Program-made: the position numbers and the translations under genes
Shown here: positions 42,391 to 53,029 of the stretch, in pieces
Layout of the letters: each line of letters begins with the position of its first letter
Position numbering within the stretch: the stretch's first letter is position 1
Source: Symsagittifera roscoffensis
Lineage: Eukaryota; Xenacoelomorpha; Acoela; Convolutidae
Direction: 5' to 3'
Assembly (NCBI RefSeq): GCF_963678635.1
Contig: NC_087068.1
Span: forward strand, 54,902,467 to 54,966,466
DNA: 64,000 nucleotides
Notes under the pieces: model-generated
Told to the model about the DNA's origin: nothing
The model's input: the letters and a program-made list of their open reading frames with translations, nothing else
The model's database searches: none

Positions 42391-42558
42391 TAATTTATGA
42401 TTGTGAAAACTATTCTGATTGTTATCAGAATGTTTTTTATTAACTTTTTTGATTTTTTTTTAAGTTTGCATTTTTTTGCGTTCTTTTTACTGCCTCCCGA
42501 ACCTTTGACCAAATTAAGTTAAGATAATTTTTTCAAAAGTTAGATTGATTGATAAATT
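42391..42558 (+). repeat. 168-bp direct repeat, right of the Polinton
   Basis: Same sequence and orientation as 23419-23586, with no visible difference. It is followed at once by a LINE fragment. Confidence 0.92.
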
Positions 42559-42559
42559 T

Positions 42560-42630
42560 TAATCAATTTTTCGCACATGTTCGAAACCGCAAAAAATGTA
42601 ACAATTTATAAAAGCTGCGTAAAAAACAAC
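42560..42630 (+). pseudogene. Short LINE fragment
   Basis: TTCGCACATGTTCGAAACCG followed by CAAAAAATGTAACAATTTAT resembles the LINE at 21781-21840 (about 85 percent by eye). It is the stretch that encodes the region just upstream of 'NYRP' in the RT. Only about 65 bases match. Confidence 0.6.
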
Positions 42631-43671
42631 ATAGAGAAAAAAAATTCTAATTTTATTTCTAACAAAAGGATTGTGGTTTTTTTCTTTCCTCTATCTGCGA
42701 TTATTTGTTATTACACTTTTTTCATAAAATCAGAAGGCAATAAAAAGTGGTATACTTGATACCAAAGGTGCATTTTTTAAAACACTTGTTACGCTATACG
42801 ATGAATGCTCATGTGAAACCTTGGAGCCCGAGTTGTGTGAAAGATTTTCAAGCAACGAAAGTTATCAAATTGTTTTTTCAACTCATATAAACCTGATGGT
42901 TTTTTCAGTTTTGTTGAAATATGGCGAATTTTAATTTTTTTTGAACATAATTTCCCCACACATGCTATGTATCAGAAAAATGTTTATTTTTTAAGCGTAT
43001 TACTCAAACCAAATCCTTGTCTCCATTGGAAATGACCGTATTTAAAAGCCGGGTTAAACAAGCAAACGAATTAGCAGAACGAAGCACATTGAGTGTTACC
43101 ATTCTGCAATTGGCCAAATTGATAATTTTCAAAATGGGTAAAAATTCATCACTTTGTAAAATTAATCAGCATCAGGGTTTTGATGTCTTTCAAGAGACAT
43201 TTCAATTTTTTTGTAGAAATTTCGAAATTTGTCTACATAAAAAAAATTCATAAGTACAACTTTTCTTATCATATTTCTTATGTTGACATGAAAACGTCAA
43301 CAAAGTTTCTCATTTTTTTTTGAAATTTCAAATATCAAAAAGTCTGAAATTCTGGTCTTGTCAATCTTTTGTATCGACAAACAAGAAGCTTGTAGTATGG
43401 AAAGAAAAATATATGATTTCAATCGTAATAACTGTCTCCTTATCTCATTTTTTGTACATGGTCTTGTTAACTAACCCCACTTTGAGTGCAAAACTGGTGG
43501 GCGAATCATTATTAGGTCAACACTCGTATATGCTTAGGCTTAATAGTTGAATTTTTCTATTCAATGGGGATTCTTTATTATTGGGAGGGATGGGAGGGGG
43601 AGGGGGAGGGGTTGTAGGAGGGGGAGGTGGGGGGGGGGGGGGTAACGGATCTGTTTGATATCTATACCCAC
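42631..43671. other. Intronic DNA with a G-rich tract
   Basis: AT-rich to about 43560. Then GGGAGGGATGGGAGGGGGAG and further G-runs to 43642 lie beside the donor of exon 3, ending only 29 bases from it. On the transcript this reads as a long C-tract with proline-like codons. Confidence 0.6.
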
Positions 43672-43773
43672 CCCGTGTAGCGAGTTCTGTCGTTTCAGCT
43701 CGGCTGTTATCTTTCCCTTCACTTCTCCTCCGGCTGATGAAGATGAGGTGTGAACAAGTCGCCATACTTCAAC
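43672..43773 (-). CDS. WD40 (HPS5/TECPR2-like) gene, exon 3
   Basis: A 102-bp exon (34 codons) with acceptor TTGTTCAG before 43773 and donor GGG/GTGGGT after 43672, phase 0 at both ends. The peptide is VEVWRLVHTSSSSAGGEVKG then KITAELKRQNSLHG. It continues the strand 'GRVAVFQL' of TECPR2-type propellers and leads into 'I-ALAW' in exon 4. A longer frame here in another register (43517-43765) with a polyproline tail is a shadow. The exon lies just downstream (in gene direction) of a 308-bp intron. Confidence 0.8.
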
Positions 43774-44080
43774 CTGAACAAATCACATTAAGAAGTTAAT
43801 TATTACATTTTTGAATCCTGGTTTTTATTCAGAGCTTTTCAACTAAAAAATATAACAATGCTGCAAACATCCTAAATTTAGTCAGGAACCAATTTTAGTG
43901 TCATAATTTATTCAATAAAACTAGATTTATTAACATAACAATTACAATAAGTATTTATACGCGCAGCATCACCCCTGTTTTCTTGGGTGCTTATCGATTG
44001 GGCGTAATGTTTGGGATTGAGTAAAATAACTGCAAAAAAACTTCTTAGAAACTGAAACTCGTCTGAAGACACACGCATAC

Positions 44081-44306
44081 CTTCCAGTCTGCAACTACAA
44101 ATGCAATGAACACATTCTTCGGCCCCTCATTCAAATGTCTCGCGTGATTGTTCCCGACTAGACTGTCAATCTCTTTCTTCTCCTGCGCTTGCAGTTTGCT
44201 CAACTGCTGAACACTATAAGGCTTCTCACTCTCCAAAGAGAATCTAATTTTAGTGATTGGACCAGTTGTCGAGGATTTAAAGGTAAGTACGGTATCCAGC
44301 GAAACT
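44081..44306 (-). CDS. WD40 (HPS5/TECPR2-like) gene, exon 2
   Basis: A 226-bp exon, acceptor GGTTTTTAG before 44306, donor AAG/GTATGC after 44081; one base in, phase 0 out. The peptide VSLDTVLTFKSSTTGPITKI matches the TECPR2 segment that follows the first blade ('NQMRKY-FEGK-ESITVVK'). An insert of about 40 charged residues (LSKLQAQEKKEIDSLVGNNH) precedes NVFIAFVVADWK, the next strand. The insert is longer than usual. Confidence 0.8.
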
Positions 44307-47300
44307 CTAAAAACCACAAGATCTCGTCTTCTAACTCTGGTCAAAACTGGTGCGGTTTTAAGGGGGGATTTGGTCACTCTCCCCAGGGATTCGACTCTTT
44401 GTCAACTCAAAAGGACCCCTTTTGGTGTTACTTTACAACATGGTTTCTGAAAACGCATTTGGCGCTAGTACATACTACAAAATGAGAGCGAGCTTTGCTA
44501 AAACGTGGTTTGTCGGAAAATAGATTATTTTTAGTGGCTTGAGAGAGCTCGGAAAAATAGTTTGGATAATTTTTGACTTTTTTCATTTTTTTTGAAATTC
44601 GACGCTCAAGAAAATCTTCGACTCGCATTTGAGACAAAACGAAACAAAAGCAAAACAGAAAATGAAATGATAAAACAATATGAGACATCGCTATCATTTC
44701 AAAAAATATATATTTGTATGCTTACGTGATATATTTGGAACTCTAGAGCAAATTTTGGAATAAACTAGTTTCCAACACGCATCAGTTGTTTTTTCGTACG
44801 CGTCAAGTTAGTTCTCTTGCTTTGAACTTCAGATTAGAGAAAAAAAATAGAAAAATGCGAAAAAACTATCCCTGATACGAGCAGTTTATGAGCAATATAG
44901 TCAAATTAGTGCAACAGGGAAGAATATATGGCAATTAGATATAACATTTGTAGTCGAAAATATGTTTAAATTTCTCAGAAATAGAAAATATTAGAAAAAA
45001 AAGATTTTTTTAAGAAAAATAAGTTTTTAGGTAGGCAAGAAACTTTATTTATCCAAATTAAACTCGTACACAGCATCGAAACTTTATTAAAGACAAACAA
45101 TGACTAGGAAAAAGATAGACCAAGGCAAAATGAACACCCATCACTGAGAGTCTACCCTTGAACCTTGAAAGTTAAAAATATAAAAGTTGCATGATCATGA
45201 ATGTTTTATCTATTTTCAATTTTTATCTATGAAAAATTTTGAAATAATCGAAGTTAAGAAATTTTCCTAAATTTGACATATGTCAAGGCTATCTTAGGGC
45301 TGCACTATGTTGCATTATGGAACCATCTCGCCATAAACTTAGCTGAAAATTACAACCAAGACTTGAAAAACATCAAAATCTCAATCATTCTAAATTTTGA
45401 GGGTAAAAAGAACATTCTAGATTACAACTTCGCTATTTTTAGTCTAGGACTTTAGTACAAAACGACTTTTGCACTAGCAGTATTAAATCAAATCAAAAAT
45501 TTTTGAAAAAAAGTGTTTTAAAAAACCAAAAATTTCTCGGAAATTATGGAAAGTTAGACAGACATCTTTTCGGGATAGATTCGCAACCTCAAAACAGCTT
45601 CTGATAGCACGTAACCAAAAGTGCTTCGTTTTTGCTCATATCTTTTTTTTGTGGAAAATGTTTTTGATTTTTTCTATTTATTAGATCACTATATCCAAAT
45701 ATGAATTTTAAGTAATTCAACATTTAAAGTTCGCCATTAATGTTTAGTACTGAAACTCCTCATTATAAAAATCTAGCAAAAAACATTCCGTCAAAAAAAT
45801 AGGCATTCAAGCATTTATTTTGTATTTGCAGTTCAACCAAATAACACTTTTTGCTTTAATTTATTGATTCAACTAATAATCATGTGGAGAATTAGCTCAC
45901 TTATTCAATAAAGGGTGTGGGGTACACCTGAACTCGTAGGTTTCTGCGCTGAAATCAGTTCTTTCAAAATATTGGCGTTTTGTAGGCGAAAGTCTCGATA
46001 ACACAAATGCTCAAGAAAGGCAGCAAAATGTTTTTTTTTGTTTTTTTTTCAACTAAATGTGACCTGAATACGCTGCCAGCCAGTTGTTGTAAATCTAGAT
46101 TTAATCAAAAAATCTAGTAAATTAAACAGTTAAAACATCTTTTAAAAATGAAATAAAAATAGATGCAAAATAGGTGACGATCATTAGAGAAGAATAATTA
46201 TGATTGGAATTTAGAAAAAAGCGAACGGATTTTAAAAAATCGTACAAAAAATGACCCGCAACCAACCAAGTAAACAAATAACCACCTTAAGACAAAGTCT
46301 TAAAAAAGCAGACGTAGAAAAAATTCTGAATTAGAAGATGCTTTTATCCATGTGATCGATATTCAAACTAAATAAAGTTTGAGAAAAATTGTTCGCTGGG
46401 TCTAAAAATTGGGCAAAATAGGGATGCGGATGTTGTCTGCTTTCGCATAAATTAGACCCTGATCTACAGCTTGTTGTCCCGACCATTTGAAAAATTGGGA
46501 GGAACTTTGTTTTCGGGTATGTTTTCATTTTTTTCCACAAAAAATCAGCTAACACAAATAATCATTGGAGAGAGTTGAGTGACATATCATAATACAACTC
46601 TTTCAGTCGTGATTTGGACGACGTTGGATTTTTTTTAAATAGTTTTCCAAGCGTCTAGAAAAACCGGTTTGAAGATTTTGATTTTTCGTCTAAATTCGAG
46701 GAAGCGAGCAAGCGCACTCATTTATGCTTAATTTAGGCCGTTCACAAAAGCTTAGTTATGGTTAATTTTAACTTAAAAAACATTTTTTGGAGGTTTTTAA
46801 TCGTTTTGGGAATCAAAAACTTCATAATTAAACAAAAGATTTTTTTTTGAAAAATTGTAGTATCTTTTTGTTTTCGTTTTCTGGTCATTTTCTTCAAAAT
46901 CTGTTGTCCTGTTTGCTTCTACTTGGTCGGAACATTCTCTGCTACTTGCACAGTAACCGATTATTAAGGTTGGTTTTTGTTTTTGAAATATAGCGTAAGT
47001 ATCAATATTAAGGGAAAGCGCGAAGCAAAACGTAATTTTTGGCCAAAAACTTATAGATACTGTGGTGTTATAGAAATTTCAGGCTGATAAAGAGTAAAAT
47101 AAATTTTCAACAGCAACTTTGTTACCATATTTTAAAAATGAGTTGCATTTGGCTCACAGAATTCGGCTCGACAATTTTATTTTGAGCAAACTCGAAAAAA
47201 TATATAAATATAAATATATAAATTGACCTTAAATAGACAAGCGATTATATCGAAGCAACTTCGAAAGTGCCACAATTTGATCAGGGGAACAATCTTGTAT

Positions 47301-47592
47301 TCGTTTATGGAAAAGGAAGTTTTGAAAAGAAACCTATTTGATTATTTTTGCTGTCGAATACAGAGCTGAGTTAAATTATCCGAACGAAACGCATGAAACT
47401 TGAAATTTAAAAAGCGTTTTTCTCAAATTGAGCGTTTTAGATTTCAAGTTCTACTTGTTTTTTTTTCTGATAATTTAAATCAGCACTGTAGTTGTGGTTA
47501 ATTAAGCCCTGGTTTTCAACAATTCGTGACACGCTGGGGGTTTTTCAGCAAATAATTTTTTTTAAAAAACATTTTATTCGTATTTTAGCCAC
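44307..47592 (-). other. Intron 1 of the WD40 gene (3.3 kb)
   Basis: AT-rich, without recognised gene. A stretch near 46470-46520 (CGACCATTTGAAAAATTGG then GAGGAACTTTGT) resembles 63620-63660 and may be a dispersed repeat. The frames at 44189-44485 are antisense to exon 2. Confidence 0.55.
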
Positions 47593-47759
47593 CTGTTGAG
47601 AATGTCGACTGTTCCATGTTTGGATCCAACAGCGAAGTAATCTTCATTAAGAGCAAATGCAGTGAACTCATCATCTTCATCTTCTTTGTTCACATGTCGC
47701 CACTCTTTTTTCACGCCTGAAGGCACTGAAAGCACCGCCCAGGGTTTCAGCTGCAGCAT
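47593..47759 (-). CDS. WD40 (HPS5/TECPR2-like) gene, probable first coding exon
   Basis: From ATG at 47759 to the donor CAG/GTGGCT after 47593, 55 codons plus two bases. The peptide (MLQLKPWAVLSVPSGVKK... FTAFALNEDYFAVGSKHGTV) has the first propeller blade 'LTALD-NGDYIAVGSS-G-LYL' of TECPR2, or 'I-VS-KWLALG' of HPS5, at about residue 30-50. The distance from Met to that strand fits the family, and no pyrimidine-rich acceptor is seen just upstream, so this is taken as the translation start. Family members act in lysosome-related vesicle traffic (HPS5, in BLOC-2) or autophagy/ER exit (TECPR2); which applies here is open. Confidence 0.75.
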
Positions 47760-50700
47760 ATTTTATAACTATATTATAACTATTTCCTAATTAGTTCTTT
47801 AATACTCTTCAAAATTGTGTTCAATTAATAATTGAATAGAGCGTGACTGTCTCCAGAATATGGTAAGACGGATACTTTTGATGTTTAAATATGACGCTAT
47901 ACATTTATGTTGCCAGATGATTGATTGTACATTGGGTAGTTGAGCTTGTTTGTTGGTTTGAAAGTCTGTTTGTTGATATATTTGTTTGTCTGTTGGTTTT
48001 GGAAATCGACAAAGACGAAAGACTCGTGCAGTTAAAAGCTTATGACGTGGGAGAGTGTATGATATAGTTCGACCTCAAAAAGTTCAAAATTGCGCAATGC
48101 GAACTCTGGTGGGATAAGGCATTACAAGTTTTTGTTTTGCTAAAAAACAAGCCAAACCTATTTACGCCCGAAACACCTGAAAAAACTACGTGCTATTTTT
48201 TTGAAAACAATCTACATAACTGCTTCTTTTACACAGCATACCATAACGGCCCTAAAAAAATAATTTCCATTCAATGTTGAAGCTCTCACCTTTATATATT
48301 GGCTTTTTTAAAAAAGGTTCAAAATTTTATTCACAGTTCGGAAAAAATAGTTCAAGATTTCCCCCTTTTGGACAATTTACCTAATTTTTTTCAAAGAGCG
48401 CCTTTGGCGCCAGTGTCTTAGGCCTTCATATCAAAGCAAGCAAAATTTGAGGTGTGAAAATTCAAGGTGTGAAAATGCGTCTTTTTTATACGAAGGAGTA
48501 CTTCCAGATGGTGAATTCCCCAGCAAGTTCGAAGTTTGGAAAAACATGTGCCGCTTCCCCCTGCACACCGATACCCCAGAAACCTTCACAGCTGCACTCA
48601 GAGTGTGTCACAAAGCCACAACGCCAGTAATTTTTGCTTTGCACCAGATTGGTGCCACCCTCCCAGTGACAGTATGCACTGCTGAGCGCTTTTTTTTTCG
48701 AGCATGAAACTACTAAAAAGTTACCTCCGCTCCAACATGAAGGAGGACCGACATTCAAACTTGGCGCTGATTTACATCCGCAAAAAAAACACAATTTGGG
48801 TTCGTAATACATAAAATATATGCTGGAAATCAAGCAAGAGATCAATGAAGCCAAATCAAATTCGTAGCATCTTTACGAACATTCGTTTTTAAGCTTTTCA
48901 GTATAAACTGCTCACGATTGGACAGTTGAGAAAATATCAACCACAATGATAATTATGTAGCAAACTAATTAATAAATTAGACATTTATTCGTAATGGCAC
49001 GCATTTGTGATTTATATGCATTTCTAATAACAGCTGAATTGTTGATTAGTTTTCCAATTGAGCAAAAAAAAAACACTAACTTTTATGAATGCAAAAAAAA
49101 TAAATTTCATTGAATTTCTTGCTACTCGCCGATTCCAATCAATTTTGCATGAAATTGACAATTGCTTTTACAAATAGTGGGCTCTTTTTGATATGGTTCA
49201 ATTTGTGATTAAACACTGTGCGTTCATAAATCTATAAAGGCAACTCGCGTTGAAACTTTTTTAAAGAAGTCATGAAAATACTTAAGCGTTTACAATTTTG
49301 AAAAGAGTTCCGGAACGCCACCTTGAATCAAATTTGTGGGATGTTATCTGGGTTAAATACTAATAATAATACGGCCTACTAAGATTTTCATTATTTAGTT
49401 AACCGGAGAAAAGGTTGATTCGATCTGTTTTTGGAGGATTTTTGACTTAATCTGTTATAATTTTGCCTTGAAAACTTAGATAGCCGAATAAAGTTCGTAT
49501 ATACCTAAAAACCTCCTTTTCACAGTTTAGCCGTCTCGCGAAGAAAAATGGCCGGCTTGTTAGAGGTTAGACAATCAGAAAACACTACCCAGCTAAATTT
49601 TAGCCAAAGAAGAGATCAAGTTTTTTGACAGTGAGTTACTCGAAATTTTTTTTCCTGTTGTTTAATATCAACTATTTCTTATCAAAAAGTACGGACTGAA
49701 ATGTTCGAAAAAAAAACCAAAACAATTTTTTTTTCGTGTCTTGATGAATTTATTTTTTTTGCATAAAAATTTATTGAAAAATCCGTGATAACCGTACGAC
49801 TTTTTTTGAATTTTTTTTCGAAACAAGTTTTGATAAATTATAGTTTTGATTTGAAGTAGACTCATATCAATTCAAACAGGAGTAGGAGTGTTTTTGTGGT
49901 TGTTCAAAGTCTTATGCTTGTCATATCAAAACTTGTATTCATTCTACTAAAATTTATTAATTTATTTCAACGTTTTTCAAAATATCAGTCTTAATATGAT
50001 TGCCGAATTTTGAATACATTCCGAAAAACAAATAAAAAACAGCAACTTGATTCAAAATTATTAACAGAAATACCACATACCGTCATGACAGCATCAATTT
50101 AACAACAATTGCTCACTTTTTTCTTGTTTTAGTGCGCTAATTGGGCCTCATTTGCAAAACATTCATTGAAAATCAATTAAATTCTTTCTTCTTTTTGCCT
50201 TTTTTGTTTCGAATTTAGCTACTAACTGATGTTACCACGGTAACTATTAACACTAAATATCAACAGTAAATAGTTTTATTTGTTAAATACCTGTAGCATA
50301 AAACAACAAGAAGAAAACGCGAGTTTCCCCCCAATTTGTTCCGCTCAACTAACAATTTAACTAACAAGATTTTAAACAGTTTTGCTCTGCTTAATATAAC
50401 TGAAGTCAAAGTGCCTGCCGGTATAAGGAAATTATCATATTTGAAATCAAAAACCATTTCACTAACTTGCCATTTTACGCAACCATTTAGCAAAGTGATG
50501 AATCAATTAATACCAACAATAACAGTAGTTGATAAAAAACAAGCAATTTGTCGCTCGAAGAAAAATAGCTAATAAACGCAACTATTCATCTAAAATTATA
50601 ATCGAAGTGGCGGTTTTTTGATCAAAGATACTGTTTAATTTGTGTTCAGTTTCATCCAATCCTTGTTTTATTTTTTACAGATCTGAAGATTTTGCATCAA

Positions 50701-51059
50701 AACCTGGCACAGAAAGCTAATCGTCTCTTAAAACCTGACAGTTCTTTCGTTACAGTTTTTGAAATTTGATCCATATAGCTTTCATTTTATTAAATTAACA
50801 GAAATCAAGAATAAACTATCGGATTACCTATTGTCTCTGGGCCCTTGAACTCTTTTGACACCATCGACCTTGCAGAGCGCCATCTACTGGCACTATTCAA
50901 AAAGAGAAATCAATCTGATTAAAAAACTTTGATCACGTGAGTTGACAGCCAAATCTCGTGATTTAAAAGTGTGGTTAATGAGTCCAATTGGTGTGAGAAC
51001 CTGTGATCACGTGACTGTTATAACAGCGTCGTCAAGTGTGTTGAAGACGTGATCACGTG
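47760..51059. other. Intergenic region between the two divergent host genes
   Basis: 3.3 kb between the start codons. It contains the hAT remnant (48447-48840), AT-rich sequence, and near the right end the TRPC promoter region with CACGTG sites. No other gene was supported. Confidence 0.6.
48447..48840 (+). pseudogene. hAT transposase C-terminal fragment
   Basis: DTPETFTAALRVCHKATTPV, IFALHQIGATLPVTVCTAER, then after a frameshift in a run of T, SMKLLKSYLRSNMKEDRHSN and LALIYIRKK. This is the hAT dimerisation domain ('LPVTSCEAERSFS-LRRIKTYLRS-M-E-RLS-LALI'). No N-terminal DDE part or terminal inverted repeats were found, so this is a decayed piece. The minus-strand frame at 48486-48854 is its shadow. 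Confidence 0.8.
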
Positions 51060-51060
51060 A
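50931..51060 (+). promoter_or_regulatory. Three GATCACGTGA sites before the TRPC start codon
   Basis: Exact copies at 50931-50940, 51005-51014 and 51051-51060. The core TCACGTGA is palindromic and is the E-box class bound by USF/MITF/TFE-type bHLH-ZIP factors. The third copy overlaps the A of the start ATG. Regulatory function is inferred. Confidence 0.5.
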
Positions 51061-51273
51061 TGCCGCAGTACAACCAGATCTCGGACGCGGACAGAGTCCA
51101 CCTGAAGATCCTGAGAGGCGACACAACAACCTCTACTAAAGAGAGGCAGTACCTCATGGCAGTTGAGAAGGGGGACTACACTTCGGTCAAGTTCTTCTTG
51201 GAAGACGCCGCCATCTACTTCAACATGGACATCAACTGTATAGACGCATTGGGCAGGACTGCCATTCATATCG
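51060..51273 (+). CDS. TRPC-type cation channel, first coding exon (ankyrin region)
   Basis: From ATG 51060 to donor G/GTTAGT after 51273, 71 codons plus one base. STKERQYLMAVEKGDYTSVK and NCIDALGRTAIHI match the TRPC N-terminus ('EK-FL-AVE-GD---V---L------NINC-DPLGR-AL-IAI'), where four ankyrin repeats precede the membrane part. The remaining N-terminus is short. Next exon 51805. TRPC channels conduct calcium and sodium in the plasma membrane downstream of phospholipase C. Confidence 0.88.
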
Positions 51274-51804
51274 GTTAGTTAACACTGAGGGGGGGGGGGG
51301 GGGGGGACAAAAGTAAATACATGATCCAGCCTCTCTGATTGGACAGCATTTATCCACCAGGAAACTAATCAATATATCGTAAATGACTTATTTAAAATCA
51401 AAAATTGATATCATTTGACGGATCTTTCAATCTGTTCGATTCTTCAAATTTAATCCAAATTTCAAAAATTTGACATATGTACATCATACAAGAAAATATC
51501 GGTAGTCTGTTGTCGAGACCCAGCGAAAATTGTAACATTCTAGAGATTAGCTTATAATGTAAGACAATTTTTCCATGAGGGAGTAGACCAATGTACGAGC
51601 TGTTCAGGTTTTTACAAAAAGGCGTTGTTGTGCACCGGGCTAAGAATCACATGCAACATTTCTAGGTTTTTTCGGGCTATTAAAATCATCGTTGGTACCA
51701 AAATTCGGACCCTCCTCCATTGATAAGCGAGGAGTTAGCCAATCCACCACCACACCCCGTTGATTACTAACTATTATAGCAATCCTTTTGTTTATATTTT
51801 TCAG
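51274..51804 (+). other. TRPC intron 1 (531 bp) with a poly-G run
   Basis: A run of about 16-20 G lies 15 bases after the donor (51289-51307). The rest is AT-rich; it ends TTTATATTTTTCAG. Confidence 0.75.
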
Positions 51805-51896
51805 CGATTGAGAATGAGAACATGGACTTGATTGACCTCTTGTTGGCACACAAAGTGGACATCGGGGACGCTCTTCTGTTTGCCATAGAGGAAGAG
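51805..51896 (+). CDS. TRPC-type cation channel, exon 2
   Basis: A 92-bp exon (two bases plus 30 codons) between acceptor TTTTTCAG and donor GAG/GTATTT. Together with the last base of exon 1 it reads AIENENMDLIDLLLAHKVDI then GDALLFAIEEE. This is the diagnostic TRPC 'AIENENLE-VELLL-H-V-VGDALL-AI-EE' ankyrin segment. Confidence 0.93.
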
Positions 51897-52185
51897 GTAT
51901 TTGGGCTCTTTTCCATTCCATTCCCCCCTCCCCAACCCCACATTTGAAATTCAAGTTTGACCAACTATTTAAGTGTTTTTACAATGCAATGAACTTTTGC
52001 ATGATGAGCGAACTAACTATTGTGAACAGATTTCTCCTTCATACTGTTCTTCATTTGATAACATCACGCTTTGAGCAATATTAACACACCAAAGCTTTAG
52101 GATAAAACAAATTGAAAACGTGGGCGGAGGAAGTGGAAAGGAGCCGATATATGATAATATCAGTGTCTTGAGCAACCTTTTTGAT

Positions 52186-52190
52186 CAGAA
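52186..52190. repeat. Target-site duplication CAGAA, left
   Basis: CAGAA directly before the LTR; the same five bases follow the other LTR at 59329-59333. Confidence 0.9.
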
Positions 52191-52496
52191 TGTGGTAAGG
52201 TAACTAATGCTGTGCACTCAGTTGAAAACAGGTTTAGTTCAAAGAGTTAATTTAGTCTTTGAAACTAAGTTTTTTCTTTTCTATTTTTAACGGTTCCTTG
52301 AACCAGTTCATGTTACCGTATCTTATGTACGTAGAGCTCAATAACAACTGAAATAAGTCGGTTCGATGTTCAACACCAAAATGACCTTGATACTAAGTTA
52401 AGAACAATATAATTACAGATAACAATATGAGTCCCAAGGTTAGGGTGCAGCGAGGTCAACAATGGTTACTGAACATGCAGTATGTGCTGTACCACA
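52191..52496 (-). repeat. 3' LTR (306 bp)
   Basis: Starts TGTGGTAAGG and ends TGTACCACA (plus-strand reading), short inverted ends TGTGGTA/TACCACA. It matches 59014-59328 with about 15-20 differences. Confidence 0.93.
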
Positions 52497-52504
52497 CTCC
52501 CCAT
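52497..52504 (-). other. Polypurine tract
   Basis: On the minus strand ATGGGGAG immediately precedes the 3' LTR, the position of the plus-strand primer. Confidence 0.65.
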
Positions 52505-53029
52505 GGGTTAAATAAATTTTATATAGTAGTCTTATGATATTTTAGTAAATAGGTATGAGTTTTGGTACTCAGTTTAATTAGTTTTTCAAAATCAATTTGT
52601 CCTCTTCTGAATTCGATTCAACTTTTCATTTCTCTTCTTGTTTTTTGGGTATGTCGTCTTCAAAATTTAGAGGGACCCGCCACGATGCATTCCAGGTTCT
52701 CGAGATATCCAGGGCTTCGCTTCCAAATTTTCGTCTAAAAAAGTTGGTTTTCGAGTAAGCCCAGTTGTGTATCCACTGGTTTGTTAACATCTGTTCTGTA
52801 GGTTGCCTATTTCATCCTTTACGCCTCCAGAGCGGCCTTGTTGAGATCTGTTATATCCTGTTGAGAGCTGATCAGTTTAACCGAATGATTTACCGGATTC
52901 CCATATCGACTGGGCCCCTTGTTTTTGGTATGTCGTTCACTGCGCCTCACTGTAACGTCACTGTCGTCTGATTCATCGGAGAATCCTGGTGGAATAGTTT
53001 GTTTTCCTCGCCTCCCATATCCCTAGATT
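52505..53029 (-). other. Retrotransposon 3' segment without recognised frame
   Basis: About 0.5 kb between the C-terminal frame and the polypurine tract. Multiple stops on the coding strand; probably decayed integrase tail and untranslated sequence. Confidence 0.5.

Larger units (their letters stand above)
17094..43671 (-). other. 26.6-kb intron between exons 4 and 3 of the WD40 gene, host to nested transposons
   Basis: Phase-0 intron of the WD40 gene that contains, from left to right, an ATTCCGC-rich repeat, a decayed LINE, a 168-bp repeat, the complete Polinton, the second 168-bp copy and a short LINE fragment. Exon 3 ends HG and exon 4 begins GGKIT, so splicing across the whole insertion would restore a continuous propeller sequence. 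Most of the intron's length is transposon. Confidence 0.8.

Noticed and set aside
43517-43765. Minus-strand 82-codon frame with a long polyproline run
   Set aside because: It reads exon 3 of the WD40 gene in the wrong frame and then the G-rich tract; the correct frame joins the neighbouring exons in phase.
48486-48854. Minus-strand 122-codon frame as a cysteine-rich protein
   Set aside because: It is antisense to the hAT transposase fragment, which has clear family motifs on the plus strand.
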